Source of the DNA: an uncultured Pelagibacteraceae bacterium
GTDB taxonomy: Bacteria > Pseudomonadota > Alphaproteobacteria > Pelagibacterales > Pelagibacteraceae
Direction: 5' to 3'
Length of the DNA: 39,620 bases
Assembly: GCA_902609915.1 (NCBI GenBank)
Contig: CACLTO010000006.1
Location: forward strand, 1 to 39,620
The position numbers and the translations under genes are program-made. Position 1 is the stretch's first letter; every line of letters starts with the position of its first letter. Positions 1 to 9,414 of the stretch are shown here, piece after piece. The notes under the pieces are model-generated. The model saw only the letters and a program-made list of their open reading frames with translations, searched no databases and was not told the DNA's origin.

Positions 1-270
1 ATTATTGCCATTTGCAGGCATAGGCATTAATTCGTTCTCACCTAAAATTCTAGCTACTCTTGTTGTAGGTTGTGCGCCTTGACTCAACCAGTATTTTATT
101 CGCTCAGCCTCAAGTCCAATCCTTTCTTTTTTTTCTTTTGGCAAGAGTGGGTTAAAAAAACCAACTTTCTCAATAAATCTGCCATCTCTAGCAAATCGGC
201 TATCGGCTACAACAACCTTATAAACAGGTCTCTTTTTTGTACCACCCCTAGATAATCTAAGTTTTAACAT
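1..270 (-). CDS. rpsP: 30S ribosomal protein S16, C-terminal end cut by window edge
   Basis: Minus-strand translation [89 protein letters not shown]; start codon at 268-270; typical S16; adjacent to ffh. Confidence 0.95.
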   Translation of the reverse strand, partial: MLKLRLSRGGTKKRPVYKVVVADSRFARDGRFIEKVGFFNPLLPKEKKERIGLEAERIKYWLSQGAQPTTRVARILGENELMPMPANGNN

Positions 271-282
271 TTATTCTCCTTT

Positions 283-1641
283 TTATTTTAATTGATTAAA
301 TAATTCTGGAGGTATTCCTTTGTCAGACATACCTTTCAAATTTCCTTTTGACATCTTCTTCATCATTTCAGACATCATTTTAAATTGTTTCAACAATTTA
401 TTGATAGTGGCTGGATCAGTTCCTGAACCATTAGCAATTCTTTTTTTTCTAGAACCATCAATTATTTTTGGATTCTCTCTTTCTTTTTTTGTCATCGATA
501 AAATTATAGCTTCGTTTTTTGTGATAACACTCTCATCAATTCCAGCTGAATTCATTTGAGATTTAACTTTTGAAACTCCTGGCATAAAAGACATGATACC
601 TTCAATACCACCCATTTTTTTCATTTGTCTCAGTTGAGTTAAATAATCTTGCAATGAGAATTGCCCTTTTTTTAAATTTTCTTCTGTTTTTTTTATATTT
701 TCTTCTCCAAGATCTTGGGCTGCTTTTTCTACAAGAGAAACAATATCTCCCATTCCAAGAATTCTATTTGCAATTCTATCTGGATGAAAAACTTCAAGAT
801 TTTCAATTTTTTCACCTACACCTAAGAATTTAATTGGGACCTGTGAAACAAATTTCATACTGACAGCAGCTCCACCTCTCGCATCACCATCTGCTCTTGT
901 TAAAATAATTCCTGACAAATTTACTGTATTATTAAATTCTTTTGCGACTGATGCAGCTACTTGCCCAGTAAGAGAATCTGCAACTAAGAAGGTCTCTGCA
1001 GGTTTTATAGTATTTTCAATTTGTTTAATTTCACTCATCATCTGCAAATCTATTTGTGTTCTACCGGCAGTATCAAATAAGATAATATCAGCACCATTCA
1101 AATTTGCTGCACTAATTGCTCTTTGGCAAATATCACCAGGTTGTTGACCTTCAATTATTGGAAGAGTTAAAATATTATTTTGTTCACCTAAAGATTTTAA
1201 TTGCTCTTGAGCAGCTGGTCTATAAATATCTAAGCTGACCATCATTACTCTCTTTTTTTTTGTATTTTCTAAGTATCTTGCAAGTTTAGCGGTTGTGGTG
1301 GTTTTACCAGAACCTTGTAAACCAACTAACATCATTGGCACTGGTGGAACAGCATTTAAATTTACATCATTATTTTTTTCACCCAAAAGATTAACTAATT
1401 CATCATAAACTATCTTTATCACCATATCCCCAGGAGATGTTGATCTAATAATTTCTTGACCTAAAGCTTTTGGTTTAACTTTTTCAATGAAATCTTTAGC
1501 AACTTCAATAGATACATCTGCTTCCAATAAAGCTTGTCTTATACCTCTTAAGCCTTCATCTACTTGGTTTTCATCAAGTGATGGGGCTTTTTTTAAAGAA
1601 GAAAAAACTTCTTCGAATTTATTTGTTAAATTTTCAAACAT
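283..1641 (-). CDS. ffh: Signal recognition particle protein Ffh
   Basis: NG-domain GTPase motifs GLQGSGKTTTTAKLA, DTAGRTQID, TRADGDARGG and a Met-rich C-terminal M domain. Start placed at internal Met (MFENLTNKF, 1641) rather than the ORF-track start at 1668. Confidence 0.96.
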   Translation of the reverse strand: MFENLTNKFEEVFSSLKKAPSLDENQVDEGLRGIRQALLEADVSIEVAKDFIEKVKPKALGQEIIRSTSPGDMVIKIVYDELVNLLGEKNNDVNLNAVPPVPMMLVGLQGSGKTTTTAKLARYLENTKKKRVMMVSLDIYRPAAQEQLKSLGEQNNILTLPIIEGQQPGDICQRAISAANLNGADIILFDTAGRTQIDLQMMSEIKQIENTIKPAETFLVADSLTGQVAASVAKEFNNTVNLSGIILTRADGDARGGAAVSMKFVSQVPIKFLGVGEKIENLEVFHPDRIANRILGMGDIVSLVEKAAQDLGEENIKKTEENLKKGQFSLQDYLTQLRQMKKMGGIEGIMSFMPGVSKVKSQMNSAGIDESVITKNEAIILSMTKKERENPKIIDGSRKKRIANGSGTDPATINKLLKQFKMMSEMMKKMSKGNLKGMSDKGIPPELFNQLK

Positions 1642-1647
1642 ATTTAT

Positions 1648-1760
1648 TTCACATAGCAGTAAACGCACTAGTGGGCGAACCCTCGCTGACTAGTGTCGAT
1701 CTCTTTGTTTCCAAAGACACCGCAAATTTAATGTTTTTGCGGAAACTGCCACAAACTATA
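1648..1760 (-). ncRNA. Structured 5' leader of ffh (candidate cis-regulatory RNA)
   Basis: On the minus strand three consecutive hairpins: CCGCAAA-N9-TTTGCGG; GTGUC/GACAC closing UUUG-GAAA-CAAA; CACTAGT-[CAGCGA]-GGG-UUCG-CCC-ACTAGTG. They end just upstream of the ffh ATG. Confidence 0.6.
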
Positions 1761-1762
1761 AT
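1757..1762 (+). promoter_or_regulatory. Putative -10 box of the dapF promoter
   Basis: TATAAT on + strand about 40 nt upstream of the dapF ATG; -35 is weak. Confidence 0.35.
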
Positions 1763-1802
1763 AGAGGTTCAAAAAGTCAATAAATAAGTTAAATAACTAT
1801 AT

Positions 1803-2627
1803 ATGGACTTTAAAGCTTTTAAAATGGACGGATTAGGTAATGACTTTGTAATTATTGATAATAGACAAAAAATTATTAATTTAACAAAGGATCAAATAGT
1901 TAAAATTTGTGACAGAAATTTTATTGGCTGCGATCAACTAATATTTATTGATCCAGATAGTTCTGCAGATGCACGTTTGAGATTTTTTAATTCAGATGGG
2001 GGAGAGTCTGGGGCATGTGGAAATGGAACTAGGTGTGTTGCAGATTTAATTTCAAAAGAGAAAAATAACAAATCTATAATATTAAATACACAATCTGGAA
2101 AATTAAAATCCCAAATATTAGAAAAAAATGTAGTTACAACAGAAATTGGTAAAGCAAATTTAAAATGGGATGAGATACCTTTATCAAAAGAAATGGATAC
2201 AAAAAATTTAAATATCAAAATTATTGACTCAAATAAGAATGAGTATTTTGGTGGCACAGCAATTAATGTTGGTAACCCGCATATTATTTTTTTTGTAAAA
2301 AAAATTGAGGATTTTAATTTAGAAAAAATTGGTCCTGAGATAGAAAATCACGAGATTTTCCCAGAAAAATGTAATGTAACAATTGCACAGATTATTAATA
2401 AAAACTTAATCAAGGTAAAAGTGTGGGAAAGAGGAGCAGGTCTCACTAAAGCATGTGGAACTGCAGCATGTGCTACCGCATATGCTGGTAAATTAAATAA
2501 TCTTACAGAGAGTAAAACTGATATAGAATTTTCAACCGGGAAAATATCTATTTTAATAGATGAAAATAATTCTATTCATATGAAAGGACTAGTTTCAGAT
2601 ATTGAAGAAATTAAGATAAAATTATAA
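1803..2627 (+). CDS. dapF: Diaminopimelate epimerase
   Basis: MDGLGNDFVIID, SGACGNGTRC and KACGTAACA active-site cysteine motifs. Confidence 0.96.
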   Translation: MDFKAFKMDGLGNDFVIIDNRQKIINLTKDQIVKICDRNFIGCDQLIFIDPDSSADARLRFFNSDGGESGACGNGTRCVADLISKEKNNKSIILNTQSGKLKSQILEKNVVTTEIGKANLKWDEIPLSKEMDTKNLNIKIIDSNKNEYFGGTAINVGNPHIIFFVKKIEDFNLEKIGPEIENHEIFPEKCNVTIAQIINKNLIKVKVWERGAGLTKACGTAACATAYAGKLNNLTESKTDIEFSTGKISILIDENNSIHMKGLVSDIEEIKIKL

Positions 2628-3544
2628 TGGGTATTTTTGATAAATTTAAAATTGGATTTCAAAAAAGTGCGTCAGCGTTCACGTCTGGACTTAAAGATAT
2701 AATTGTCAAAAAAGAAATTAATGATGAAAATTTAAACAGCATAGAAGAATTTTTAATCCAATCAGATGTGGGAGTTGAAGCTGCCTCCGAAATAAAAGAA
2801 ATAATTTCTAGAAAAAAAATTGATCCAAACAAAAACTTATCTAAAGAAATAAATTCTATTTTAAAAGAATATATAATTTCTTTAATGAAGCCCTTAGAAA
2901 ATAACACTTTTTTTGAAAAAAAAGATAAACTTAACGCAACTTTAATTTCAGGTGTAAATGGTGTTGGTAAAACAACAACTATTGGTAAAATAGGAAAAAT
3001 ATTGAAGACTAAAGGCAATAAAGTTATGTTTGCAGCTTCGGATACATTTCGTGCAGCAGCAATTGAACAATTAGAAAATTGGGCAAATAAAGTAAATGTT
3101 GAAATAATAAAATCATCCCAAGGTGCTGATCCAGCTTCTGTAGCGTTTAAGGCTGTAGATGAAGCTATTAAAAATAATTATAATCAAGTTTTAATAGACA
3201 CAGCTGGAAGACTTCAAAACAAAAAAAATTTAATGGAAGAATATAAAAAAATAGCTAATGTCACAAAAAAAATAGATCCCAACGCACCTCATAATGTTAT
3301 TTTAGTTTTAGATGCAACCTCAGGACAAAATGTATTAAATCAAGTCGAAGAGTTTAATAAAATTATCCCAATAACAGGCATTGTGATGACAAAATTAGAT
3401 GGCACAGCTAAAGGGGGGATTTTGTTAGCTTTAGCTAAAAAATATAAAATTCCAATTATTGCTTTAGGCTTAGGTGAAAAAGAGGACGACCTACAGTTAT
3501 TTGAAGCAGATAAATTTGCTGAGGCTTTTACTCAAATTAATTAA
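2627..3544 (+). CDS. ftsY: Signal recognition particle receptor FtsY
   Basis: GVNGVGKTTTIGKIG, DTFRAAAIEQL, DTAGRLQNK, TKLDGTAKGG; overlaps dapF stop (TAATGG). Confidence 0.96.
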   Translation: MGIFDKFKIGFQKSASAFTSGLKDIIVKKEINDENLNSIEEFLIQSDVGVEAASEIKEIISRKKIDPNKNLSKEINSILKEYIISLMKPLENNTFFEKKDKLNATLISGVNGVGKTTTIGKIGKILKTKGNKVMFAASDTFRAAAIEQLENWANKVNVEIIKSSQGADPASVAFKAVDEAIKNNYNQVLIDTAGRLQNKKNLMEEYKKIANVTKKIDPNAPHNVILVLDATSGQNVLNQVEEFNKIIPITGIVMTKLDGTAKGGILLALAKKYKIPIIALGLGEKEDDLQLFEADKFAEAFTQIN

Positions 3545-4100
3545 TTAAATTGCTAGAGATCAAAGGTTTATAGATATAACATTTGTAATTATCATCAAAT
3601 TTATAATGTCCACATTCCTTAGAAAATGATGAAATTATAAAATCAAATTTGCCAGTAGTTGGATAAAGTTCAAGTTTTTTACTTTTAATATCATATTTAA
3701 AATTAGCATTTAAACTTTTTACAGCACTAATCATTACTAATGTCTTGTCATCTTTTAATAAATAATAAGCAAAATCATCTGGAAAGACTGGAAAATCGTA
3801 TTCTTGTAAAAAATATTTAGCTTGTGTGGGAAACCAATCATAAGAAATTAAAGGTAATGAGGACTTTGTTGAATAATTATAAATATAAAGATCTTTTGGA
3901 TAATCATTTATGTAGTTATCATTCTCGCCTCTCGCCAAGACAGATTTTTCTCTACCTTTAAAATATAAGCTAAATTCTTTATTGTGCGAATCCATATGAT
4001 CTATATGAAATAAATCATCTGGTTGAAAGAATTTATCTTGAGAATAAACGTTTGTAATAAAAATAAAGATTGAAATAAATAAAAAAGATAAACTTTTCAT
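3537..4100 (-). CDS. Hypothetical secreted protein
   Basis: 187 aa ORF with N-terminal signal peptide (MKSLSFLFISIFIFITNVYS); converges on and overlaps ftsY 3' end by 8 nt. Confidence 0.7.
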   Translation of the reverse strand: MKSLSFLFISIFIFITNVYSQDKFFQPDDLFHIDHMDSHNKEFSLYFKGREKSVLARGENDNYINDYPKDLYIYNYSTKSSLPLISYDWFPTQAKYFLQEYDFPVFPDDFAYYLLKDDKTLVMISAVKSLNANFKYDIKSKKLELYPTTGKFDFIISSFSKECGHYKFDDNYKCYIYKPLISSNLIN

Positions 4101-4149
4101 TATTTCTAAATAAAACTAAATTCTGAATTATCTTTGTTAAAATTGTGGC

Positions 4150-4968
4150 CTAATTTAAACTTTTTAAAAATGAATTAAGAGCTTTAATAAGGTTTTCATC
4201 GTACTCCATCATATGATTGTCATGTTTTGTAAAATAAGAATATTTTGGTTCATTTGCAATTTCATAAATTTTTTTTCCCATGAAAAATGGAACTATCTGG
4301 TCAACTTCACCATGCATTATTAAAACTGGAACGTTTATATTCTTAATTTTTGATTTATTGTCAAATTTATCTCTCAATAATAAGCCCACAGGTATATATG
4401 GATAAAATGTTTTAGCTGCATCAACCATAGAGGTGAAAGGTGTTTCTAGTATAACACCAGCAAAATTTTTGTTTTGTGACAAATGAGTTGCAACACCAGT
4501 CCCTAATGATTCTCCATATATAACAATGTTTCCCTCTTCAACTCCTTTGCTTGTTAGCCAATTGATTGCACTTCTTCCATCTTCATAAAGACCTTTTTCA
4601 GTTGGTTTACCTCTATTTCCACTAAAACCTCTCCAAGCAATTATTAAGACATTAACATTCATCTCCTTAAAATGATTTAATTTGTGAATTCTATTCTCAA
4701 GAGAACCAGCATTTCCATGAAAAAACAACAGTGTCTTATATCTTTTTAGATCTTTTTCATGATACCAACCTAACAATTCAATATCATCCTTGGTGTTAAC
4801 TTTTACTTTTTCAATAGATAAAGATAAATGATCATTGGAGTAATTATTTTCACTAGGATGATACATTAAGTTTCTTTGATAAAAATACAAAAATATCAAA
4901 ATCAAGATATATAGAAAAATAATTATCTGAAAAAACAAAAACAAATTATCCCTAAGCTTTTTTAACAT
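4150..4968 (-). CDS. Alpha/beta hydrolase, membrane-anchored (BEM46/YfhR-like)
   Basis: N-terminal TM helix, FFHGNAGS, GESLGTGVA nucleophile elbow, PVLIMHGEVDQIVP, C-terminal His motif KHDNH. Confidence 0.85.
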   Translation of the reverse strand: MLKKLRDNLFLFFQIIIFLYILILIFLYFYQRNLMYHPSENNYSNDHLSLSIEKVKVNTKDDIELLGWYHEKDLKRYKTLLFFHGNAGSLENRIHKLNHFKEMNVNVLIIAWRGFSGNRGKPTEKGLYEDGRSAINWLTSKGVEEGNIVIYGESLGTGVATHLSQNKNFAGVILETPFTSMVDAAKTFYPYIPVGLLLRDKFDNKSKIKNINVPVLIMHGEVDQIVPFFMGKKIYEIANEPKYSYFTKHDNHMMEYDENLIKALNSFLKSLN

Positions 4969-5854
4969 TTTTTTTTACTAAAAAAATTCCTATGAAAACC
5001 ATTAATGTACCAGCTAAGTGATAAATTTCTAATCTTTCATTAAAAAATAAAAAACCATAAACTGCTCCATAAACTGTGTATAAATATAATACCGACCCTG
5101 TGATTGAGGCACCCAACTTATTATTTACAAAATTAAACAATAAAAATGCAATGATGCTAGGTGATAATGCGGCAAACAAAACCCAAAATAAAAAATTTAA
5201 ATCATAACTTGTTTTAAGAATATATATTTCTTCAAAAATAAAAAAGGGTAGTAGGCTTATTGCTCCAAACATAGATATAAGTGTAAATCTTTGTAAAAGG
5301 GGTAGTTTCGATTTCCAATGGAATAAATAAACTGTATAAAGGGCCCACCCAATTGATGCTCCTAACATCCACAAATCTCCTATTGTAAACTTAAGGTTTA
5401 TAAGTAGATTTATATTGGCCTTTATTATAATTAGAATCACTCCTAGCAGACAAATCAAAATACCTGAATATTGAGAATTGCTTAATCTTTCTCTAAAAAA
5501 TATTGCAGAAATTAAAATTATAAAAATTGGGGACGAAGAATAGATTATGCCCATGTTAACAATTGTTGTTGTTTTTCCAGCCAAAAAAGGAAATGCACCA
5601 CAAATTCCACAACCAAGAAACCCTAATACGAATAATTTTATTAATTCACTTCTAAATTTATTAAAGTTTTTTTTTAAATAATTGAGTGTAAATGGTAAAA
5701 GAATAAAAAAACAAAGTGTCCACCTCCAAAAAGCTAAAGAGATTGGAGGTATTAGTTCTGTGCCCCCTCTAGCAATTACTAAGTTACTTGCCATAAAAAT
5801 TGGCTGGATAAATAAAAGAATATATGGAATTAAAGTTTTATTACTATTTTTCAA
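4952..5854 (-). CDS. DMT superfamily (EamA) transporter
   Basis: 300 aa, ~10 hydrophobic segments, EamA-like duplicated layout. Confidence 0.85.
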   Translation of the reverse strand: MKNSNKTLIPYILLFIQPIFMASNLVIARGGTELIPPISLAFWRWTLCFFILLPFTLNYLKKNFNKFRSELIKLFVLGFLGCGICGAFPFLAGKTTTIVNMGIIYSSSPIFIILISAIFFRERLSNSQYSGILICLLGVILIIIKANINLLINLKFTIGDLWMLGASIGWALYTVYLFHWKSKLPLLQRFTLISMFGAISLLPFFIFEEIYILKTSYDLNFLFWVLFAALSPSIIAFLLFNFVNNKLGASITGSVLYLYTVYGAVYGFLFFNERLEIYHLAGTLMVFIGIFLVKKNVKKA

Positions 5855-5869
5855 ATAAATAAAAATAGA

Positions 5870-6046
5870 TTAATCTTTGTCAAAAAAAGCTTCGTAAATC
5901 ATCATCATAATAGCTGCAGCCATTAAAATATAAACTGGCAATACATCAAGGAAACCAATCATCATTGATTTAGTAAGTGTTGTTGCCAAACCAATTAAAA
6001 AAAAAATAGCAAATGACAAACCAATTAGTGTTGTTATTTTATCCAT
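5870..6046 (-). CDS. 58-aa two-helix membrane protein, hypothetical
   Basis: Below the ORF-track cutoff. Translation: MDKITTLIGLSFAIFFLIGLATTLTKSMMIGFLDVLPVYILMAAAIMMMIYEAFFDKD. Ends the TRAP/amidase block, 4 nt after the amidase stop. Confidence 0.6.
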   Translation of the reverse strand: MDKITTLIGLSFAIFFLIGLATTLTKSMMIGFLDVLPVYILMAAAIMMMIYEAFFDKD

Positions 6047-6050
6047 ACAA

Positions 6051-7379
6051 TTATTCCTGACACTCTTTCTCTAACCATTTAGCAACACCTAAGAATCTCT
6101 GATCATCATACTTATTGCCAATTAATTGAACTCCCAATGGTAAATTATTTTCACCCTCAAGTAAAGGCAGTGAAATACATGGTGTTCCTAGATAAGACCA
6201 AACTTTGTTAAATTCTGCTGTTCCAGTACTTTTCAAGCCTTTTGGTGCAACACCAGGGCTAGATGGTGATAAAACTCCGTGATAATCCTCAAATACTTCT
6301 TCGTATGACTCATAACTCCTTTTCATAAAATCAATTGCCTCAGCATATTCTTTTGCGGAATACTTATTTCCATTTGAAATTGCATCCTGCATATATTTAG
6401 AAAGTTTTTTTTTGAACTTTTTATAATAAACTGAAAAATTATTCGCTAAATCTGTTTCATGAATAATCTGATGATATTTGTGTATATCCTTGAAATACGA
6501 TGGAGTATCAAAAATTTCAATATTTTTTTTAAAAGATTTAATAAAATATTCAAAAGCCTCTCTTGATTTTTTATCAATTATTTTCCAATAATCAGTTTTA
6601 TAAAAAATAAACTTAGGCTCAAATATTGGCCCTTTTTTTGTTTCTGCTAAAATATTTTCTGTTGAATAATGAATTGTAGCTGGATCATAATTATCTTTTT
6701 TAATCAAGACTTTTGCTAACATAGCTACATCTTCTACTTTACGACCAAACATACCAATTTGGTCCAAATTATATGATGTTCTTAAAACGCCATTCCTTGA
6801 AATAAGTCCATAGCTTGGTTTGTAGCCAACAACTCCACAGTAAGATGCTGGTCTAATTATGGATCCACCCGTTTGAGAACCAATAGAAGCTGGCGCCATA
6901 AAAGAAGCGACAGAAGCCGCTGATCCACTTGATGAGCCTCCTGGTGTCCTACTTTTATCATGTGGATTCGTAGTTGCTGGTGGACCCAAGTATGCAAGTT
7001 CTGAGGTTGCAGTTTTACCCATTACGATTGCACCTGACGCATGAAGCAAATCAATTATTTCAGCATTTTGAGAATACGATTTACCTTTTCTAATAACAGT
7101 TCCACATTCAGTGGGCATATCAACAGTTCCAATAATATCCTTAACCGCTATCGGCACTCCATGAATTAACCCTGTAGGTTTGCCTGCTTTTCTATGTTCG
7201 TCTGCTTCACTTGCCTTTTCCAATAAAACCTTCTTATCAAAATGCGCCCATGCTTTTATATCTTTGTTAAACTTTTTAATTCTCTCTATATATCTTTCAC
7301 AAACCTCAACTGATGTAAGTTGACCACTTTTTATTTTTTTTGCTAGTTCTTCTAAACTTAAAGAGAATATGTCTGTCAT
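6051..7379 (-). CDS. Amidase (GatA-like, amidase signature family)
   Basis: GVPIAVKDIIG, TPGGSSSGSAASVA and GSQTGGSIIRPASYCG: Ser-cisSer-Lys amidase signature. Confidence 0.92.
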   Translation of the reverse strand: MTDIFSLSLEELAKKIKSGQLTSVEVCERYIERIKKFNKDIKAWAHFDKKVLLEKASEADEHRKAGKPTGLIHGVPIAVKDIIGTVDMPTECGTVIRKGKSYSQNAEIIDLLHASGAIVMGKTATSELAYLGPPATTNPHDKSRTPGGSSSGSAASVASFMAPASIGSQTGGSIIRPASYCGVVGYKPSYGLISRNGVLRTSYNLDQIGMFGRKVEDVAMLAKVLIKKDNYDPATIHYSTENILAETKKGPIFEPKFIFYKTDYWKIIDKKSREAFEYFIKSFKKNIEIFDTPSYFKDIHKYHQIIHETDLANNFSVYYKKFKKKLSKYMQDAISNGNKYSAKEYAEAIDFMKRSYESYEEVFEDYHGVLSPSSPGVAPKGLKSTGTAEFNKVWSYLGTPCISLPLLEGENNLPLGVQLIGNKYDDQRFLGVAKWLEKECQE

Positions 7380-7387
7380 TTATAATA

Positions 7388-8749
7388 CTAATTAGCAAAT
7401 AATGTCTCTGGCAACCAAAGTGCTATTCCTGGGAACAAGTACATTAATACCATTGCTAAAATTACAATCCCTAAGAATGGCATTATACCACTAAATATTT
7501 GCATTAATTCGACATTCTTTGATTGAACACCTTTTAAATAGTAAGCAGACATCGCCATCGGTGGAGTTAAAAATGAGGTTTGTAAATTTAAGGCAATCAA
7601 CATTGCAAAGAAATACGGATTTACTCCAAAAAATTCAACTAATGGTAAAAAAATCGGAACAAAGATTATTAAAATTTCAGTCCATTCTAAAGGCCAACCT
7701 AATAAAAAAATAATTATTTGGGTAATTACTAAAAACTGCCAAGGCTGGAGATTTAATGACTTAAAGAAATGCTCAAATACCTCATGGCCACCTAAATAAG
7801 AAAAAACAGAAGCAAAAGTCCAGGAACCAATAAATAACCACATAATCATGGCTGTTGTCTTTGCTGTTAAGAATACTGACTCTTTAAAATTCTTCCATTT
7901 TAAAGTTTTATAGAAATATGAAAGTACCAAGGCACCAAAGGCACCTACTGCTGCAGCCTCTGCTGGAGTAGCAATACCCGCAAGTATTGTTCCCAAAACT
8001 AGAATAATAAGTGAGAATAATGGTAAGAATGAAACTAAAACTTCTCTCATGATTACAGATGGTGGTGGTATCTCTTCTGCCGAAGGTTTTGGAGCAATTG
8101 ATGGATTTAACCAAGCCCTAAAAACTGCATAACCTATATATAATCCTGCTAGCATCAATCCTGGAAAAATTGCAGCAGCAAATAATCTTAATGGAGATAA
8201 CTGTGCAATAACAGAATAAACAATTAACATAATGCTAGGTGGAATTAATATTCCTAGACAGCCACCAGAACAAATTATTCCTGATGCAAATTTTTTATCA
8301 TACCCAGCTTTTACCATTGCTGGCCAAGCTAAAAGACCCATTAAAGTTACAACTGCTCCAATAATTCCTGTTGCTGTCGAAAATAAAGTACAAGTAATTA
8401 GTGCTGCAACTGCCATAGAAGCAGGAAGTTTATGAGAAGCTAATCTGATTGCAAAAAATAATTTTGCAACTATTCCTGCTCTCTCAACTAAATAACCCAT
8501 AAATAGAAAAAGTGGTACGGCGGTTAAGACATTGTTGTCCATTACAGTGTAGGTATTTTGTACGAAAAGTTGGAATATCCTGTTATCGAATAGATGTTCC
8601 ATTTTTGTTGGATCAAAATAGGCATAATACCCAAAACCTAAACCCATTGCCATTAATGTGAATGCTATTGGAAATCCTAATAAAACCGCAAAGAGAAATA
8701 TTCCCATCATCAAAATCGCTACTTCTGGATTAGTAAGACTAAATAACAT
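7388..8749 (-). CDS. TRAP transporter large permease (DctM)
   Basis: 453 aa polytopic; AVPLFLFMGYLVERAG, GGCLGILIPPSIMLIVY, TPAEAAAVGAFGA are DctM hallmarks. Confidence 0.94.
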   Translation of the reverse strand: MLFSLTNPEVAILMMGIFLFAVLLGFPIAFTLMAMGLGFGYYAYFDPTKMEHLFDNRIFQLFVQNTYTVMDNNVLTAVPLFLFMGYLVERAGIVAKLFFAIRLASHKLPASMAVAALITCTLFSTATGIIGAVVTLMGLLAWPAMVKAGYDKKFASGIICSGGCLGILIPPSIMLIVYSVIAQLSPLRLFAAAIFPGLMLAGLYIGYAVFRAWLNPSIAPKPSAEEIPPPSVIMREVLVSFLPLFSLIILVLGTILAGIATPAEAAAVGAFGALVLSYFYKTLKWKNFKESVFLTAKTTAMIMWLFIGSWTFASVFSYLGGHEVFEHFFKSLNLQPWQFLVITQIIIFLLGWPLEWTEILIIFVPIFLPLVEFFGVNPYFFAMLIALNLQTSFLTPPMAMSAYYLKGVQSKNVELMQIFSGIMPFLGIVILAMVLMYLFPGIALWLPETLFAN

Positions 8750-9329
8750 CGTCCACGTCTCCTTTCTGAGCAGTTCTCATTAATATTTTTTCAGTTTCTT
8801 CTGCGTCCTTTGAAATTCTCTCTGGCCAACTACCTTTTTTGATGCAAATTAAACATCTAAATACTTCGCTAATACCTTGTAAAGTTAAAAGAGTTCCTGA
8901 CAAAGGGATTAGTGACTTTGCCATATAAATTTGAATTTGTGCTGGACTATTCCAGCTAGTCTCTCCAATTTTCCAAGCCAAAGCAGCATACTCGTAGCCA
9001 TAAAAAGCAAGAGCGATAACACCTGGAAAAAAGAAAATAAAATATAAAACTAAATCAATATAAGCCTGCGTTTTTTGAGAGAATAATCTGTAAATCACAT
9101 CTCCTCTAACGTGCGCTTCTGTTGATAATGTGTAAGCGCCTGCCATCATAAAAATTGCTCCATACATTTGAAGGCTAAAATCAAAATTCCACAGGGTAGG
9201 TGCGTTTAGTGCATATGCCATGAAAACTTCATAACAAGTTCCGCCCATTAATATAACTATACACCATGAAAATGCTTTACCCATGGAGACACTTAAGCGA
9301 TCAGCAAACTTTATATATGATCTCATCAT
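8739..9329 (-). CDS. TRAP transporter small permease (DctQ)
   Basis: Four TM helices; EAHVRGDVIYRLFS motif; overlaps dctM. Confidence 0.9.
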   Translation of the reverse strand: MMRSYIKFADRLSVSMGKAFSWCIVILMGGTCYEVFMAYALNAPTLWNFDFSLQMYGAIFMMAGAYTLSTEAHVRGDVIYRLFSQKTQAYIDLVLYFIFFFPGVIALAFYGYEYAALAWKIGETSWNSPAQIQIYMAKSLIPLSGTLLTLQGISEVFRCLICIKKGSWPERISKDAEETEKILMRTAQKGDVDDVI

Positions 9330-9372
9330 AGATATAGACTTTTATTGAATTGTACTTAATTAATCAAATAAA

Positions 9373-9392
9373 AAGGGGGCCGAAGCCCCCTT
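9373..9392 (-). terminator. GC-rich intercistronic hairpin, attenuator/partial terminator between dctP and dctQ
   Basis: Minus strand AAGGGGGC-UUCG-GCCCCCUU followed by UUUUUAUUUG. Confidence 0.85.
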
Positions 9393-9414
9393 AATAAAAT
9401 TATTAAAAAGTTGA

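Noticed and set aside
70-255. ORF track entry of 61 aa on + strand
   Set aside because: Antisense to rpsP, which is clearly coding on the minus strand.
1648-1760. Possibility that the ffh leader is the SRP RNA gene itself
   Set aside because: GGAA string is present, but not in the conserved domain IV internal-loop context, and there is no long closing helix.
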